DNA from: a bacterium
Lineage (GTDB): Bacteria; Planctomycetota; UBA1135; UBA2386
Direction of reading: 5' to 3'
NCBI GenBank assembly: GCA_024743115.1
Contig: JANSXC010000010.1
Location: 1 to 64,000 of the forward strand
DNA length: 64,000 nt
The notes under the pieces: model-generated
What the model saw: the letters and a program-made list of their open reading frames with translations, nothing else
What the model was told of the DNA's origin: nothing
Databases searched by the model: none
Shown here: positions 18,773-27,784 of the stretch, in pieces
How positions within the stretch are numbered: the first letter of the stretch is position 1
Layout of the letters: the number at the start of each line of letters is the position of its first letter
Translations under genes and position numbers: made by a program

Positions 18773-19123
18773 TCAGTGCAGCTCGGACGGCCCGAGGCGG
18801 GTCAGCATCGAGCCGCCGACGTGACCGACGATGAGGCCGAACGCCGCGAGTCCGGCGATCGCTCGCATCGCCGGATCGTCGGGCCAGACGATCATGCCGC
18901 GAACGAACAGGAACACGAGCCCGAGGAACGCGAGCTCGCACAGCTGCGGCAGCAGGCCGTGGCGCAGGTTACTGACCACCTTGAACGACTGGCCGAGTAG
19001 ATCGCCCGCGAGCACGCCCGTGAGCATCGCGGCGCCGAAGTCGTAGTTCTTCGCGATCGCGAAGACCGCGAGGTAGCCGATCGCGCGGATCAACAGACCG
19101 CCGTAGTGGAACGCTGTGTCCAC
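18773..19123 (-). CDS. Small polytopic membrane protein
   Basis: About 116 residues if translation starts at the GTG at 19123; another GTG at 19159 would add 12 residues. There is no ATG close by that avoids overlapping the divergent peptidase gene. The protein has three or four hydrophobic helices (LLIRAIGYLAVFAIA, GAAMLTGVLAGDLLGQ, LAFLGLVFLFVRGMIV, AIAGLAAFGLIVGHVGG). Family not recognised. The exact start is uncertain. Confidence 0.55.
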   Translation of the reverse strand: MDTAFHYGGLLIRAIGYLAVFAIAKNYDFGAAMLTGVLAGDLLGQSFKVVSNLRHGLLPQLCELAFLGLVFLFVRGMIVWPDDPAMRAIAGLAAFGLIVGHVGGSMLTRLGPSELH

Positions 19124-19214
19124 GTGGTCCAGTTCGCTGGTGCGGTCGAGCGATGTCACGTTCGTGCATCGGTCGGATGTGGCCGGGCGTGAAGTCGGAT
19201 ATGGTGTGATCCCG

Positions 19215-20042
19215 ATGCGGGTCAACTTGCTGTTCGTTGCGCTGATGACCGGTCTGGTCGGGCTTTCGGGATGCATCGGGTTCAACCCGCGGAACCGCCC
19301 ATGGCAGGGTGGCGGCGATGGCACGGCCGATGCCGCGGCCAACGATCCGGGCGCGCCGGTCACCGCGGACTCGATCGTCGGTCACAGGCCGCTCGAGCCC
19401 GACTGGCGCACGATCGGCTACAGCCACAAGGGTCGCCCGCTGCGATTGGCGCGGCTTGGCCACGGGCCGCGGGTCGTGCTCTGGGTCGGCGGCATCCACG
19501 GTGACGAGCGTGAGGGCCGCATCAGCACGGCCGAGTTGCCGCGCGCGTTCGCCGAGATCCCGGGGGCTGCCGACGAGGTCACACTGCTGATCCTCGAGGA
19601 CCTCAACCCGGATGGCACGGCGAGGAATACGCGCCGCAATGCGCGTGGTGTCGACCTCAACCGCAATTACCCTTCGGACAACTTCAAGCCGAACCGCTTC
19701 TTCGGCTTCAAGCCGCTCGACCAGCCCGAGGCGCGCGTGATGCACGATCTCGTCCTGCGCGAGCGACCGGATCTGGTGATCGTGTCGCACAGCTGGCGCG
19801 GTGATCACTTCATCAACTACGACGGACCCGCGCGCCATCTCGCGGAGCGCTTCTCACAGCTCTCGGGCTATCGCGTCAAAGCGTCGAACACGTTCTCGCC
19901 GACACCGGGCTCGCTCGGCTCCTGGGTCGGACTGACGTTGCGGATCCCGATTCTCACGCTCGAGTACGAACGCGGCCGTGAGCCATGGACCGCGTGGAAC
20001 GAGACGCGGGACGCGATCCTGTCGGTGATTCGCACGGGCTGA
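19215..20042 (+). CDS. M14-family zinc peptidase lipoprotein (murein peptide amidase-like)
   Basis: The ATG at 19215 gives a lipoprotein signal with lipobox LSGC. The catalytic domain is a zinc carboxypeptidase of family M14: zinc ligands His95 and Glu98 in GGIHGDERE, third ligand His192 in SHSWRG, the substrate-binding NPDGTARNTRRNARGVDLNR motif, and catalytic Glu250 in LTLEYE. The closest known roles are MpaA-type murein peptide amidases, which cleave the gamma-D-Glu-diaminopimelate bond of muropeptides. The stop is 3 bp before a peptide-permease gene, so the operon may hydrolyse peptides outside the membrane and import the products. This peptide-recycling role is an inference. Confidence 0.85.
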   Translation: MRVNLLFVALMTGLVGLSGCIGFNPRNRPWQGGGDGTADAAANDPGAPVTADSIVGHRPLEPDWRTIGYSHKGRPLRLARLGHGPRVVLWVGGIHGDEREGRISTAELPRAFAEIPGAADEVTLLILEDLNPDGTARNTRRNARGVDLNRNYPSDNFKPNRFFGFKPLDQPEARVMHDLVLRERPDLVIVSHSWRGDHFINYDGPARHLAERFSQLSGYRVKASNTFSPTPGSLGSWVGLTLRIPILTLEYERGREPWTAWNETRDAILSVIRTG

Positions 20043-20045
20043 CGC

Positions 20046-21077
20046 ATGTTGCGCTGGTTGCTGTTCCGCCTTGCGTGGGTGCCCGTGACGCTGCTCGGGA
20101 TCACGTTCGTCACGTTCGCGATGTTGCGGCTAGCACCCGTCGACCGCGTCGAACTCGAGATCGCGCGCAAGGAGCAGAGCGGCACGTTCCACAATCTCGA
20201 AGAACGCGAACGTGCGATCCTCTGGCTGCGCATCAAACACGGACTCGTCGACGAGGAGACCCTCGAGCCGGTGCCGATCTGGCGCGGCTATCTCAATTGG
20301 CTGACGAACGCGCTCACCCTGAAGTTCACGGGAGCCAACGAGAATGACGCGGCGTTCTGGCGGCGCCTCGGTGAAGCTGTGCCCGTTTCTCTGTGGCTGG
20401 GTTTCCTCGCCCTCCTGCTCGCATTGCTCGTCGGCGTCCCGCTCGGAACCTGGCTCGGCATGCGGTCGGATTCCTGGGCGGACCGGTCGATGTCACAGTT
20501 GCTGTTCCTTGTGATCGGCATGCCCGAGTTTCTGCTCGCGACGCTGCTGCTCCTCGGCTTCGCGGGGGCGTGGTTCGCCTGGTTTCCTTCGAACGGACTG
20601 CGGTCGCCGGGTTCCGGCGAATGGGGGCTCGGGTCGCAGTTGTTGGACTTCGCGTGGCACCTCGTGTTGCCGGTGCTCGTGATGGCGAGCAGCCCGGCCG
20701 TGCTCGTCACGCGATTCTTGCGAGACTCGGTCGCGCGCGCGGTGGTGAGTCCGTCGGCGACCTATGCCCGCGCGCTCGGACTCGCTCCCGAACGGTTGCG
20801 TTGGCGGTTGCTTCGCAATGGTGCTGCGCCACTCGCGACGCTCGCGGGCACGCTGCTGCCGATCCTCGTCGGCGGCTCGATCGTCGTTGAGAACTTGTTC
20901 TCGCTCGATGGTGTGGGGCATCTCGCGTTCCGCGCAGTCGAAGATCAGGAGCAGGCGATGGTCATGGCGCTCGTGCTCATGACGTCCGTCGTGACTCTGC
21001 TGGCACTGATCGCTTCCGACGTCCTGCACCGTCTGGTCGATCCGAGAGTGCGGATCGCAACGGGGGTGACCTCATGA
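20046..21077 (+). CDS. Peptide ABC transporter permease, YejB-like
   Basis: A 343-residue inner-membrane permease of the binding-protein-dependent transport family. N-terminal anchor (LLFRLAWVPVTLLGITFVTF), then a periplasmic stretch of ~70 residues as in YejB, and five further helices. The EAA-type coupling loop is in YARALGLAPERLRWRLLRN, where the ATPase would dock. The C-terminal part (GGSIVVENLFSLDGVGHLAF) matches DppB/OppB/YejB permeases. The gene is coupled to the M14 peptidase gene before it and the second permease after it. No ATPase or substrate-binding protein gene is in the cluster. Confidence 0.88.
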   Translation: MLRWLLFRLAWVPVTLLGITFVTFAMLRLAPVDRVELEIARKEQSGTFHNLEERERAILWLRIKHGLVDEETLEPVPIWRGYLNWLTNALTLKFTGANENDAAFWRRLGEAVPVSLWLGFLALLLALLVGVPLGTWLGMRSDSWADRSMSQLLFLVIGMPEFLLATLLLLGFAGAWFAWFPSNGLRSPGSGEWGLGSQLLDFAWHLVLPVLVMASSPAVLVTRFLRDSVARAVVSPSATYARALGLAPERLRWRLLRNGAAPLATLAGTLLPILVGGSIVVENLFSLDGVGHLAFRAVEDQEQAMVMALVLMTSVVTLLALIASDVLHRLVDPRVRIATGVTS

Positions 21078-21081
21078 GGCG

Positions 21082-22077
21082 GTGCCCGTGAAGCGCAGCA
21101 TGAAGAGGTTCTTCGGCTGGTGGCGGTCGCCGGTGCGACTGCTGGCGACGTTCCTCGTGTTCGTCGGGCTGTTCGCACCGTTCCTGGCCAATGACGTCCC
21201 GCTGATCGCACGGGTCGATGGCAGTTGGTCGATGCCGGCGGTCGCCGATGCGTTCGGGCAGCCCGTGCCGGGCCCCGACGACCGTTCGTGGAAGCAGTGG
21301 TGGTCGCGCCTGCCAGAAGACGCCGACGACTTCGCGATCATGCCGCCGTGGCCCCACGGCCCGACGGAGACGGACACCCGGCGCTACGGCGAAGGGCCGT
21401 CGCTCGGGCACCCGTTCGGCAACGACGGCGCGGGCCGCGATCTGCTCGCACGGCTCGTGCACGGCACGCAGAGTGCGGTGCTCGTCGGTGGACTCGCCGT
21501 GTTGCTCGCTGCGATCTTCGGGACCGCGCTCGGTTGTCTCGCGGGCTATCGCCGCGGGATTGCCGATGTGATCGTGCTGCGATTGATCGAGGTCTTCTTG
21601 TGCTTTCCCGCGCTGCTGTTCCTGTTGCTTGCGGCCGCGTTCTTCGGGGACTCGCGTATCGGCCTGGTCCTCGTGATGGCACTCTTGTTCTGGACCAGTT
21701 TCGCACGCATCGTTCGCGGCGAGATGCTGTCGCTCCGTGAACGGGACTTCGTGCTCGTCGCACGCCAGCTCGGCATCAGCGAATGGCGGATCGTCTGGCG
21801 CCATGTGCTGCCGCAGGTCGGCAGCCAGGTCGGTGTGACCGCGGCGTTCTGCATGGCGGCCGCGATCGTGGCCGAGTCGACGCTGTCGTTCCTTGGCGTC
21901 GGTGCCAGTCGCGGAGCGGCGTCGTGGGGCCTCATCCTGCAGGAAGGCAGTCAGTACGCGCATCTCGGCCAATGGCATCAGTGGTTCTTCCCGGCGCTCG
22001 CGATCGTCGTTGCGGTCGTGTGCTGTCACGTGCTCGCCGATCAGTTGCGGCATGGGCAGATCCGCGCGGCGCGCTGA
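21082..22077 (+). CDS. Peptide ABC transporter permease, YejE-like
   Basis: A 331-residue partner permease. The start GTG at 21082 follows the previous stop by 4 bp; a GTG at 21088 and an ATG at 21100 are alternatives. After the first helix (LLATFLVFVGLFAPFLAND) comes a long extracytoplasmic segment with features of YejE (IARVDGSWSMP, MPPWPHGP) and the FGNDGAGRDLLARLVHG motif. The coupling loop lies in ARQLGISEWRIVWRHVLPQ. The family imports oligopeptides (YejABEF imports microcin C and short peptides). Its partner ATPase must be encoded elsewhere. Confidence 0.88.
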   Translation: MPVKRSMKRFFGWWRSPVRLLATFLVFVGLFAPFLANDVPLIARVDGSWSMPAVADAFGQPVPGPDDRSWKQWWSRLPEDADDFAIMPPWPHGPTETDTRRYGEGPSLGHPFGNDGAGRDLLARLVHGTQSAVLVGGLAVLLAAIFGTALGCLAGYRRGIADVIVLRLIEVFLCFPALLFLLLAAAFFGDSRIGLVLVMALLFWTSFARIVRGEMLSLRERDFVLVARQLGISEWRIVWRHVLPQVGSQVGVTAAFCMAAAIVAESTLSFLGVGASRGAASWGLILQEGSQYAHLGQWHQWFFPALAIVVAVVCCHVLADQLRHGQIRAAR

Positions 22078-22092
22078 CAAAAGTCCAGAACC

Positions 22093-22677
22093 GTGAATAC
22101 CCCGCGGGCCGAATCTGCGTCTGACCGATTGATGCCCGGCCCTCGAACCCTCGACGACGACGTCGCGATGACAGTTTCGCCCGGGTCGTCGGGTCATGGC
22201 TCGGCCGGTGACGCCGACTCACGCCGAGCGGTCGTGCGCTATTTGCGCGTTCTCGGATGCGACGCCGACGAGGTCGACGATCTCGCGCAAGAGGTGTTGC
22301 TGAGGTGGTGGCGGAGCGGTGGCCCATCGCGGCCAGAACGCACGGGCGCGTGGCTGTTTCGCGTGACGAAGAACGTGTTCATCGATCGTCATCGCCGCCG
22401 GCGGGAGCCTCGGCTCGAGTCGTGGACCGAACGCGTCGAAGAGGCCGTTGCCGCGACGTGGGCGCCGGACGGCGGCGACGCGTGGGTCGATGCGGCGCAG
22501 CAGTGTGCCGCTGGTTTGCCCGAGCGCACGGCGCGACTCGTGCAGTTGTTCTACATCGAGGGCAGGTCGCGCGAGGAGATCGCGCGCGAGCTCGGCATGC
22601 GGCCCAACGGCGTCAAGACCGGCTTGCAGCGCGCGCGAGCCGCGCTGCGGCAGTGCATCGAAGCGAGGTTGCGATGA
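22093..22677 (+). CDS. ECF-type RNA polymerase sigma factor
   Basis: A 194-residue sigma factor of the extracytoplasmic-function group. Region 2 is visible in YLRVLGCDADEVDDLAQEV and WLFRVTKNVFIDRHRRR; region 4 in LPERTARLVQLFYIEG and IARELGMRPNGVKTGLQRAR, a helix-turn-helix. The GTG at 22093 gives an unusually long ~40-residue leader; in-frame ATGs at 22132 or 22168 are possible starts. The stop overlaps the start of the next gene (ATGA), which is typical of a sigma/anti-sigma pair. Confidence 0.85.
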   Translation: MNTPRAESASDRLMPGPRTLDDDVAMTVSPGSSGHGSAGDADSRRAVVRYLRVLGCDADEVDDLAQEVLLRWWRSGGPSRPERTGAWLFRVTKNVFIDRHRRRREPRLESWTERVEEAVAATWAPDGGDAWVDAAQQCAAGLPERTARLVQLFYIEGRSREEIARELGMRPNGVKTGLQRARAALRQCIEARLR

Positions 22678-24110
22678 GCAAGATCGACGACGAATTCGAC
22701 GATGAGGTCTTCGACGCGATGTTGCGCGTTGCGATCACGGAGGGCCGTGGGACTTCGGCGGTCGGGGTGGCGGCGCGACCGCGAGCGGCACTGTGTGCCT
22801 CGCCGCGTGACGCGTCGGAGCGCGATGGCGAGCCGCCGCGAGAACCGCCGCGGTCGCGGCTCACGCCGTGGCTCGTTGCCGCGGGCTTGTTCGTGTGTGT
22901 CGGGGTTTGGTGGTCGAACGCGTCCGCTGGCGACGAGCCTGCACAGGAGGCCCAGCCGTTGGCGCCATCACCAGACCCGGTGCAGGACCCGAAGCCGAGC
23001 CCGAGTTCGTCCGACCCGATGACGCCCACGCAGTTCGCGGGGCTAGCCGCCAGGCTCGGCGTGCCGGCGCAGCGGCCGGCTGCGATTCGCGCGCTGGTCG
23101 CCGGTGGTTCGGTCGCACGGGACCATCTCGTTCGCCGGCTCGCGAGTGAGCCGGCAGAGCTCGCTTCCGGCGAACCCAACCCGGTGCTCGAAGGCATGCT
23201 GTTCGCGGCCACTGCGTTTGGTCGGCAGAGCGGCGTGTTCGTCGAGGTCGTGACGGGTCGGTTGCCCGACGTGCATGCCGATCAAATGCTCGTGGTGCTC
23301 GAGCTGTTTGCCGAAGCCGCGCTCTGGGTCAAGGTGCCGGCGCCCGATGGCGAGGTCGGCGAGGACTTCATGAACGTCTACGGGCGCGACTTCGGCGGGC
23401 TCGGGCTGACTGCGACGAATCGTTGCATGGCGGCGTTTGGCCGGGTCGATGCGCGCGGTACCGCGCGCGAGCGGGCCGAAGCGGGCCAGCTGCTGGCCGC
23501 ATTGCGGCAGGCCAAGGGGCGACGAGGCGATGCCGCGAGCGTGCGCCTCGCGGCGCTTCACCGGCTGGCGGAAGAGTCGGACCTGCGGACGCCGGCGCTG
23601 GCCGAGATCGAGTTCATGCTCGCGCAATCGCATCCGCCGTTCTTGATCCTCGGTTGGAAGGTCGGTGGCGCCACGATGACCGAGCGCGATTCCAATCCGG
23701 CCATCCATCGCGCCGCAGCGGAGCTTCTGATCCGCCACGCCGCGGCCAGACCCGTCAGCGTTCTCGCCCACGCGCATTGCGTGCGGACGTTCGACGACCC
23801 GATGGCGCGGCGGCGGTCGGCGCTGGCGCTCGGTCGGTTCCTCGCCGACAGAGCGGACAACGGTGAGGGCCGCCTCGTGGAATCGGTCGCCGCGCTCCGC
23901 ACGCCGCTCGCGGCCGCCCGGTCGGAGGGGGTGCTCGCCGACGTGGCGACCATCGCCCTTGCCGGCGACGCCGCAACGGCCCTCGGCATGATCGGCCCGG
24001 CGGCGCACTCGGCGCTGACCGATCTCGAGTTGCTCGCTGATCACGGCAACGCCGGCCTCGCAAAGCGCGTGAAGGCCGCGATCCGACGCATCGGCTCGTC
24101 CGGCCGCTGA
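22674..24110 (+). CDS. Putative anti-sigma factor with membrane anchor and large exported domain
   Basis: A 478-residue protein whose ATG overlaps the sigma-factor stop. It has a short cytoplasmic part (KIDDEFDDEVFDAMLRV), one transmembrane helix (LTPWLVAAGLFVCVGVWW), a Pro/Ser-rich linker, and a ~370-residue extracytoplasmic helical domain with HEAT-like segments. No classical zinc-binding anti-sigma motif is visible, so the role is inferred from gene position and topology. The 3' end overlaps the convergent gene at 24041 by 70 bp. Confidence 0.65.
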   Translation: MSKIDDEFDDEVFDAMLRVAITEGRGTSAVGVAARPRAALCASPRDASERDGEPPREPPRSRLTPWLVAAGLFVCVGVWWSNASAGDEPAQEAQPLAPSPDPVQDPKPSPSSSDPMTPTQFAGLAARLGVPAQRPAAIRALVAGGSVARDHLVRRLASEPAELASGEPNPVLEGMLFAATAFGRQSGVFVEVVTGRLPDVHADQMLVVLELFAEAALWVKVPAPDGEVGEDFMNVYGRDFGGLGLTATNRCMAAFGRVDARGTARERAEAGQLLAALRQAKGRRGDAASVRLAALHRLAEESDLRTPALAEIEFMLAQSHPPFLILGWKVGGATMTERDSNPAIHRAAAELLIRHAAARPVSVLAHAHCVRTFDDPMARRRSALALGRFLADRADNGEGRLVESVAALRTPLAAARSEGVLADVATIALAGDAATALGMIGPAAHSALTDLELLADHGNAGLAKRVKAAIRRIGSSGR

Positions 24111-24598
24111 AGCTCGTGCGACTGCCGGACTAACGCAGCACGAGCCGAGAACCCCGCGACGTAGACGGGCGATCCGGTCGGGTTCGAGAAGATGGCCGCA
24201 CCTTGGGCGTAGGCCACGAGGCCCGGTGGTGCGCCGCCGAGCTCCACCGCGAACGCTCCGGAGGCGCCCGGCCGGTACAGCACGATGTCCGGCGTCGCCA
24301 GCAACCTGCACGGCGGCACCGCGGGCAACTGCAGCAGGGCCGGCTGCAGACCGAGCACCACGACGGAGCCCTGCACACTCAGGCCCGGGCCACGATAGGC
24401 GTGGACCCAGAGATCGAGCCGGTACGCTGTCGGGTCGAAGCCCGTCAGCAGGGTCGGCGGTGTGACCAGAGTCGATTGCGAACACTCCTGGCCGTACTGA
24501 CTGCTGGTGATCGCGGTAACAGCGCACTGACCGGTCGCCGATCCGATTGCGATGCAGAAGGCCGCCGCAGCGGTGAAGACTTCTCGAGCGATGGACAT
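24041..24598 (-). CDS. Small secreted protein consisting mainly of the GxGC-type module
   Basis: A 185-residue exported protein, with a Shine-Dalgarno-like AGAGG 7 nt before the ATG at 24598. Signal peptide MSIAREVFTAAAAFCIAIG. The mature part has YGQECSQ, PCRLLATPD and a late LGGAPPGLVAYAQGAAIF, which match the order of elements in the C-terminal module of other secreted proteins here (Y-G-x-x-C, then C-x-L, then x-x-P-x-L-x-x-x-x-Q). Here the module stands almost alone. Residues after about 150 overlap the convergent anti-sigma gene and look unstructured. Confidence 0.6.
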   Translation of the reverse strand: MSIAREVFTAAAAFCIAIGSATGQCAVTAITSSQYGQECSQSTLVTPPTLLTGFDPTAYRLDLWVHAYRGPGLSVQGSVVVLGLQPALLQLPAVPPCRLLATPDIVLYRPGASGAFAVELGGAPPGLVAYAQGAAIFSNPTGSPVYVAGFSARAALVRQSHELQRPDEPMRRIAAFTRFARPALP

Positions 24599-24694
24599 GC
24601 GGATACCTCTGGTCAGGACGGCGGAAGTAGCCAGTCACTCGGCCGAGGTCACCGCCAGCCGTCTGCTTTCGTGGGGGTCTGGCGCTACCCGGCG

Positions 24695-25720
24695 CTACCC
24701 GCCGCGCGTGTGCATCTCGAGGTGCGGGTTGTCGCGCAGGTGTTCGGCGTCCGCGAGCGGGCCGCGGCGATCGCTGGCGAGTCGCATCTCGGCGCCGGCA
24801 TCGGTGCGGCCGGACCACACCCGTTCGATCTTCTCAGCGAGTCGTTCTGCCGGCGCTTCGGCATCGCGCACGAGGGCGCGCAGGTCGTGCCCGCGCTCGG
24901 CGTAGAGACACGTGAACCACATACCGTCCGCGGTGAGGCGCGAGCGGTCACACGTGCCGCAGAACGGTTGCGTCATCGAGCTGATGATGCCGAAGCGGGT
25001 GCCGTCGCCGAGTTCGAACCGCTCGGCCGGTGCGCTGTCGTGTCGCGGGAGTTCACGGATCGCACCGCAGCGCGCGGTGAGCTGTGCGAGCATGTCGGAC
25101 CGGCTGACGACGCGCTCCGGTCGCCAAAGCGTTGCACCGCCGACGTCCATGTACTCGATGAAGCGAACTTCGATCTCTTGCTCGCGGGCGAACTCGATCA
25201 GGTCGGGTAGTTCACGATCGTTGATGCCGGCGATCACGACGGTGTCGAGCTTGATGTCCTCGAAGCCGGCGTCGCGCGCTGCCGCGATGCCGGCAAGCGT
25301 GCGATCGAGGTCGTCGCGGTTGGCGAGCAGGCGGTAGGTGGTGCGATCGAGCGAGTCGAGGCTGACCGTCAATCGATGCAATCCCGCGTCGCGGAGCGCC
25401 TGCGCGTGCTGGGCCAGGAGCACGCCGTTGGTCGTCATCGCGAGGTCACGAATGGCGCTCTTTTGCGCCAGCATCTCGATCAGTCGCGGCAGGTCCGCGC
25501 GCAGCAGCGGCTCGCCGCCCGTGACGCGCACCTTCCTGACGCCTTGCGCCACGAACGCATCGACGACGCGCGAGATCTCCTCGAACGTGAGGATGCGCGA
25601 CTTGTCGAGCCACCGATAGTTCTCCTCCGGCATGCAGTAGCGGCACCGCAGATTGCAGCGGTCCGTGACCGAGAGTCGGAGGTTCTCGAGCGGGCGTTGG
25701 CGCTGGTCTAGCAGAGGCAT
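24695..25720 (-). CDS. moaA: GTP 3',8-cyclase (molybdenum cofactor biosynthesis)
   Basis: A 341-residue radical SAM enzyme that, with MoaC, converts GTP to cyclic pyranopterin phosphate in the first step of molybdenum cofactor synthesis. The N-terminal 4Fe-4S site is CNLRCRYC. The GGEPLLR SAM-binding segment follows. The C-terminal second cluster is FCGTCDRSRLTADGMWFTC (three Cys), specific for MoaA. The protein ends in the essential GG dipeptide. No other mo genes are adjacent. Confidence 0.95.
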   Translation of the reverse strand: MPLLDQRQRPLENLRLSVTDRCNLRCRYCMPEENYRWLDKSRILTFEEISRVVDAFVAQGVRKVRVTGGEPLLRADLPRLIEMLAQKSAIRDLAMTTNGVLLAQHAQALRDAGLHRLTVSLDSLDRTTYRLLANRDDLDRTLAGIAAARDAGFEDIKLDTVVIAGINDRELPDLIEFAREQEIEVRFIEYMDVGGATLWRPERVVSRSDMLAQLTARCGAIRELPRHDSAPAERFELGDGTRFGIISSMTQPFCGTCDRSRLTADGMWFTCLYAERGHDLRALVRDAEAPAERLAEKIERVWSGRTDAGAEMRLASDRRGPLADAEHLRDNPHLEMHTRGG

Positions 25721-25795
25721 ACCTGGACGATCGAACGATAGCGCCGGCTGCCGCTGACGGAAGTCCGTCCGGCAGGGGCCGGCTCGTGGACCTGC

Positions 25796-27655
25796 TCAGT
25801 TGCGCAGCCGGCGGGCCCGCCGCGTGATCTCGTTGATCGTGCGCCGCGGCGGCGGGGCACCCGTCGCGGGGTCGACGGGTGGCACCTCGAGGTCGAAGAC
25901 GCGCTGGAGCACCCATGCCACCGCCTGCCGGGTGTGAGGCGGGGTGCGTTCGAACGCGAGAATCCGGATCAGCTGCTCGACGACCTTGCGCTTCGGCAGC
26001 CGAACGAGTGCGTTGAGCAGTTCGGGATCGACGGGTTGGCGGCGCAGCGCGACTTCGAGATCCGAGCCACCGCGTCGACTGACGTCGAGCGCCCACGTCG
26101 ACGTGCGGCCGGCCGAACTGCGCAGTACTTCGCGAACGCGCGTGAGATCACCGTCGAACTGACGGCCGAACGCGAAGTCGAGCACGCGCTTCAGGACCTC
26201 TTCGTGATCGTCGAGCGACAGGCATTCACCCTTGCCCGCTTCGGCGATCTTCCGGAACTGCTGATGCGTGTCGTCGCCTGCGTCGTCCGGCGAGGTCACG
26301 AGCGTGTAGACGAACGAGTTGCCGCGTGCCGCGAACGACTTGACCTCATGCATCAGGCGTTGCCAGTCGCGCCGGTGTGCCGGCGCGTCGCCGGCGAGGA
26401 CGACAACGCGCTTGCTCTTCCGGCGCCACGACTGCTGGAACGCGGATCGCAGCCCGTCGCGCACGGCTTCGGCACGGTCGCCGCCACCTTCCGCGCGGAC
26501 GCCCTGGACGAAGTTCGACGCCTGCCAGAAGTCGAAGCCGAGCGGGATCTCGCGCACGACGTAGTCCTCGCCACGGCCGCGATCGCGGAACGTCACGAGC
26601 CCGACGCGCGAGTCGGGCACGAGCGCGCGCAGCACGTGCAGCATCTCGGAGATCGTGTTCTTGGTGTCGCGGATCGTCACGCCCATCGACCCTGTGCTGT
26701 CGAACACGAAGACGATCTCGAGGCCGCTCTCCTGCAGGTCCGCGACCGTCTTCTGAAAGCCCGCCGAGCCGACGCCCGCGATGTCGCCGTGACGACTGGT
26801 CGTCTTCGTGGCGTCCGTCTTCTTGCTCGGTGGTCGTTTCGTGATGCGTGGGTTGACCGTGAGTTGACCGAGCTTCTCGGGTTCGAGCGGCTGTTCTTCG
26901 ATCACGGGCGGCGGCTCGACCGGGTCGTCGATCTCGATCGTCGGCTCGTCCTCTTCGACGACGACCTCGGGTGGCGTGACCGGCGCCTCGCCCGTGGTCA
27001 CGCGGCTGCCCGCGAGGTCGATGCTCACCGTCGCGATCGCGTCGCCGCTGATCTCCGGCGCCGGGTAGAGCACGATCAGCAACACAATGAGGATGAAGTG
27101 CAGCACGAACGACACGACGAACCACGGCGCGCGGCGCATTTCGTGCGCGACCGTGTCGACGAAGTTCTGTTCGTCGAAACGGCGGACTGTGCCGGTGGGC
27201 ACGGTGACGCTCGGGCCGGCGCCCACGGCCTGGTCCGAGGCGGGCAGTGACGGTGGGGCGATCCGGGCCAGCTTCCTCGGCACTGGCGGTGCGGCCGCGA
27301 CCATGCGCCGCAGGTCGGCCTCGTTCCGCAGCTCCGGGATCGGCACGATGCGCGCGTCGCCGTCGTCGTGCGTGACGACCGCGACGCCCTTGCCGAACTG
27401 GATCGCGTCGCCGATCGCGAGGGTCGCGCGGTCGATGCGGAAGCCGTTCCGGAGCGTGCCCGTCGCGCTGCCGAGATCCGTGACCTCGACCCCGTCCGGC
27501 CCCGCCTCGAGCCGCAAGTGTTGCGGTGCGACGTCTTCGAGCAGCACCTGGAAATCACAGTCGCGGCCCGCGCCGAGCAGATACTTCCGCCCGGGTTCGA
27601 GCGCGTGGTCCTGGTCGAACAGGCGCAGCGCGAGCAGCGAGGGGTCGTTGGTCAC
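25796..27655 (-). CDS. FHA domain - transmembrane - von Willebrand A domain protein
   Basis: A 619-residue membrane protein, starting with GTG at 27655. Domain order: an N-terminal cytoplasmic FHA domain (YLLGAGRDCDFQV, ATGTLRNGF), expected to bind phosphothreonine; a linker; one transmembrane helix (PWFVVSFVLHFILIVLLIVLY); a Pro/Glu-rich extracytoplasmic stretch; and a von Willebrand factor A domain with an intact metal site (VFDSTGSMG). A C-terminal HEAT-like region follows. The FHA domain suggests signalling from a Ser/Thr kinase to the vWA part across the membrane. The partner is unknown; the only kinase gene seen here is at 38.9 kb. Confidence 0.75.
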   Translation of the reverse strand: MTNDPSLLALRLFDQDHALEPGRKYLLGAGRDCDFQVLLEDVAPQHLRLEAGPDGVEVTDLGSATGTLRNGFRIDRATLAIGDAIQFGKGVAVVTHDDGDARIVPIPELRNEADLRRMVAAAPPVPRKLARIAPPSLPASDQAVGAGPSVTVPTGTVRRFDEQNFVDTVAHEMRRAPWFVVSFVLHFILIVLLIVLYPAPEISGDAIATVSIDLAGSRVTTGEAPVTPPEVVVEEDEPTIEIDDPVEPPPVIEEQPLEPEKLGQLTVNPRITKRPPSKKTDATKTTSRHGDIAGVGSAGFQKTVADLQESGLEIVFVFDSTGSMGVTIRDTKNTISEMLHVLRALVPDSRVGLVTFRDRGRGEDYVVREIPLGFDFWQASNFVQGVRAEGGGDRAEAVRDGLRSAFQQSWRRKSKRVVVLAGDAPAHRRDWQRLMHEVKSFAARGNSFVYTLVTSPDDAGDDTHQQFRKIAEAGKGECLSLDDHEEVLKRVLDFAFGRQFDGDLTRVREVLRSSAGRTSTWALDVSRRGGSDLEVALRRQPVDPELLNALVRLPKRKVVEQLIRILAFERTPPHTRQAVAWVLQRVFDLEVPPVDPATGAPPPRRTINEITRRARRLRN

Positions 27656-27784
27656 GGCGACAGAAGGTTGTAGCGGAGAACCGTCGTTCGGTTGCGGAAG
27701 TTGCTTCGGAACGGCCGGGCGGCGAGCATGAACACAGATGCCGGGCGGCGTGGATCGACTTCACGGCGTCGGGCGATTTTCACC

